From positions 917,565-981,564 of the forward strand of contig KV419396.1 in NCBI GenBank assembly GCA_001630475.1: DNA of 64,000 bases, written 5' to 3'. The stretch comes from Sistotremastrum niveocremeum HHB9708 (taxonomy: Eukaryota; Basidiomycota; Agaricomycetes; Sistotremastrales; Sistotremastraceae). The position numbers and the translations under genes are program-made. The notes beneath the pieces were generated by a model. The model did not search any database and was not told the DNA's origin. It worked only from the letters and a program-made list of their open reading frames with translations. The first letter of the stretch is position 1. Every line of letters begins with the position of its first letter. Positions 61,769 through 64,000 of this stretch are shown here, one piece after another.

Positions 61769-61855
61769 TATCCGAGGCCGGGATGACGAGTTGGTTAGCG
61801 CTTGATCGAAACTGAGTCGAAAGGAGTCCGCTTTCCGCTTGCCCGTCGCTTTTCC

Positions 61856-63207
61856 ATGGACGGCGACCATGCTCGACAAATCGAGTCCATCCACACCATT
61901 TCGGACCAGTCAACACCTGCAATGATGGACAGCTCTGCCAACCCTGGGTCTTCTGCCACCCAAGTCAACTCCTCGCCGGGCCATGACCTCGAAAAAGCTG
62001 GTGAATTCGAAGAGCCACTTCGTTCGCCAGACGAGGCAGGCTCTGGCATCATCGAAGATGCTCGGTCGCTAGCGTCGGTGTCCATGCCTCCGAGCGAGAA
62101 GGAGGTCAAGCCCACTTCAGTCGTCTATTCACCATTTTCGTTACAAGTCATCACACTGCTCATGCCAGCCTCCGTGCTGGGGACCCTAACGCGTTTGGGG
62201 ATTCTCGCGCTGTGCAACTACGATGGCAACGACATCTTCCCATTAGCTTGGGTCCAAGCTACTGGCTGTTTTGTGATGGGATTTGCTGTGACCTTGAAAG
62301 ATCCTCTCGGTGACTTGTAAGCCTGCCGATCGACTGTTATGTTTGACATGACCTCCAACCCGAAGTGTAGCTACGGGCCTTTGTACACTGCCATAACAAC
62401 TGGTACATACCTTCTTCCCCGGTCTCCAGCAACTAAATTCGTGCAGGATTTTGTGGTTCCGTCACCACTTTCTCAAGTTGGCAAATAGACGTATTTTCCG
62501 CTTGGGCGAATACCGGCCACTTTCATCGAGCATGGATCAGAGATGTAAGCACCTGATTTCTCCTGCCATCTGTCCTTGCTGACTGTCTTCAGGTAGTCGA
62601 CGGGCTTGGTCGATCGGTCTTCACTATTGCGATCTCACTATCCAGCGTGGCATTAGGCAGTCATCTTGCCCGTGTTCTGTTCCCGAACATGCCTCGATGG
62701 AGACCACCTCCCCCATTCATCCGACATTTCCTGGTCGTCTTCTCAGTCGTCATTTACGCGCTGACGATACCTTTCTTCGTACGCCTGAATCACAGTTGGC
62801 GGCCGAAAGCTACCGCTGCGCTTATGTTTTCGTTTCCCGGGACTCTCACACGATACACGCTGGCCTGGGCACTTACGCCCCGCCTTAAAATAATGCCCTT
62901 GGGTACCCTGACAGCCAACAGCGTCGCAACGGGATTACTGGCCGGTTTTCATGCACTGCAGGCCACAGGACCCGGATCGCATCCTGTTTCGTGCGATATT
63001 CTCCAGGGATTAATCGATGGCTATTGCGGGTGCTTAAGCACCATCAGTACATTCGCTGTTGAGATTCGTTCTCTTAAAGGGAAGAGGGCGTGGCTATACG
63101 TCGGAACGAGTTGGATTATCGGACAGCTTCTTTGTCTGGTCATCCTAGGACCGTCATGGTGGCACGCAAAACTGAATGAAACACCGACATGTACTACTAC
63201 ATCATAG
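61856..63207 (+). CDS. FEX1: Fluoride exporter FEX (fused double CrcB domain)
   Basis: A plasma-membrane fluoride channel. The first ATG in frame is 61856 (MDGDHARQIESIHTISDQST); upstream codons in this frame lack ATG. A disordered N-terminus of about 85 residues precedes the first CrcB repeat: VITLLMPASVLGTLTRLGIL, LAWVQATGCFVMGF and TTGFCGSVTTFSSWQIDVF. The linker helix RHFLVVFSVVIYALTIPFFV precedes the second repeat: FSFPGTLTRYTLAWAL, MPLGTLTANSVATGLLAGF, and DGYCGCLSTISTFAVEIRSL. Both copies of the TxxGxxG-T/S-TFS pore motif are present, as expected for eukaryotic FEX. Four introns. Confidence 0.93.
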
Positions 63208-63421
63208 ATAGAGATGACCATTGTATTTTTACTCAAGTATGTAACACCGATCCGCTCTACGGAACATGCAGGTGATGCGTTGGAGATGGGACAAGTGATG
63301 AAGACCACAATCCATTGGCAACGCAGCCAATGTTCGCAGAAAGAACCATGGCTGCGATGCGAACGGAAAGGCAGGTCCTAAAGGAACCAAACATTATGCG
63401 AAGAAATGACAAGAAAAAAGT

Positions 63422-64000
63422 GGACTTATCGGAAGAGCAGAACCTCCCATCGCATGACTTGGGCGAGTGGGAGGAAACACGGGGTCCCTCCTGACCCGGC
63501 TCTTGCATGGCCTTGGCCAATCGAAGGACGGGACGAAATTCGAATCCAAGATTGATGGTGATGCTAATGGTACGGTCAGAGAGTCAGGAATTAGAAAGAA
63601 ATCGAGAGCGTACCGACACCCGTGACTTCGGTTTGCTGAGGCTTGGTGTCACGGTGTGTAGGCTGTGGACAGTTGCAGCGTGACTCAAAGAGTCCCGAAT
63701 CCATCGACAATCTGGACAGTTGCGGCGTGGCTCAGAGAGCCCCGAATCCAGTGGGAATCCGTCCCAGTGTCGCAGCCTTTTGACCCCAACTAAAGGTACA
63801 TGTACAGCTTACGGCCAGTCTCTGACCGAGGATACATGCACGGCTCCCTACAATCGGCGGCAGCATTGCCACGTACACCCAAAACGTCAGGTGGAGAGAC
63901 CCATCTTCGCGCAGTTCTCGCCAGCAACGGGAGTTAGGGCCATCGAGGGTCCATACCATTATTTAGGCGCGAGGCGCGACCCTTTGCTGGTTGTGTTCCG
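63422..64000 (-). repeat. Dispersed repeat, copy 2 (inverted, truncated by the window end)
   Basis: Reverse-complement match to 53547-54128; the inner end (63422) corresponds to 54128. Matched landmarks include the GGACTTAT end, the two tandem palindromic units and the GGTTGTGTTCCG end at the window edge. Differences between copies are scattered, which suggests independent old insertions rather than a recent duplication. The other end lies outside the window. Confidence 0.8.

Noticed and set aside
53547-64000. The inverted repeats as terminal repeats of one large mobile element
   Set aside because: The enclosed genes (REX3-like, LAG1, APS1, ALDH, FEX) are conserved housekeeping genes, no transposase or recombinase is present, and the two copies differ at many sites.

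Overview
The window looks like nuclear DNA of a filamentous basidiomycete, most probably an Agaricomycete. Protein-coding genes are packed closely on both strands. Almost every gene is split by short GT-AG introns of about 35-70 bp. The protein repertoire is fungal: calcineurin B, NCS-1/Frq1, a KCH-type channel, FEX, PROPPIN, a P450 and tandem-spaced MARVEL-like proteins. The species call is inference from architecture and protein similarity recalled from knowledge; no search was run.

Layout. 0.4-3.1 kb: ATE1 arginyltransferase (-) and a small serine-rich protein (+). 3.3-9.2 kb: nucleostemin-type GTPase NUG1 (-), an intron-containing tRNA-Ala, a displaced copy of its 3' end, and an MDR oxidoreductase with a long disordered N-terminus (-). 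9.2-21 kb: mitochondrial tRNA-modification GTPase MSS1 (-), calcineurin B (+), DRG1 GTPase (-), KCH-type potassium channel (+), PROPPIN (-), a Cys-rich unknown (-) and NCS-1 (+). 21-29.3 kb: ribonucleotide reductase small subunit (+), a secreted LRR protein (+), a cytochrome P450 (-) and a disordered Pro/Ser protein (+). 29.4-43.8 kb: VMA21 (-), ALG8 (+), two MARVEL-like paralogues (+), MBOAT acyltransferase ALE1 (+), a Tra2-like SR protein (-), RPL18 (+), a small hypothetical (-), a WDR89-like protein (+) and an SDR dehydrogenase (+). 44-53.1 kb: an M28 glutamate-carboxypeptidase-like protein (+), an ABHD5/CLD1-like hydrolase (-), primase small subunit PRI1 (-) and a BTB protein (+). 53.5-64 kb: a dispersed repeat, REX3-like exonuclease (-), ceramide synthase LAG1 (+), AP-1 sigma (-), aldehyde dehydrogenase (-), fluoride exporter FEX (+), and an inverted second copy of the repeat that runs off the window.

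Most of this is conserved housekeeping content, and I see no convincing new defence or mobile system. The points most worth a second look are: (1) a tRNA-Ala intron that carries an antisense copy of the tRNA's own T-arm, with a third copy of the tRNA 3' end 553 bp downstream; (2) identical CACGTG-centred 11-mers plus ACGCGAG/ACGCGT elements upstream of the two S-phase genes RNR2 and PRI1; (3) six copies of a TCCGAGACATCC-like motif in front of the LRR gene; (4) calcineurin B, a KCH channel and NCS-1 within 10 kb; (5) inverted copies of an uncharacterised repeat of at least 580 bp; (6) several short divergent promoters and two GC-AG introns supported by reading frame.

Exon joins are given where I could place them by frame and splice signals. 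Elsewhere the start and end are given and the internal introns are only implied.
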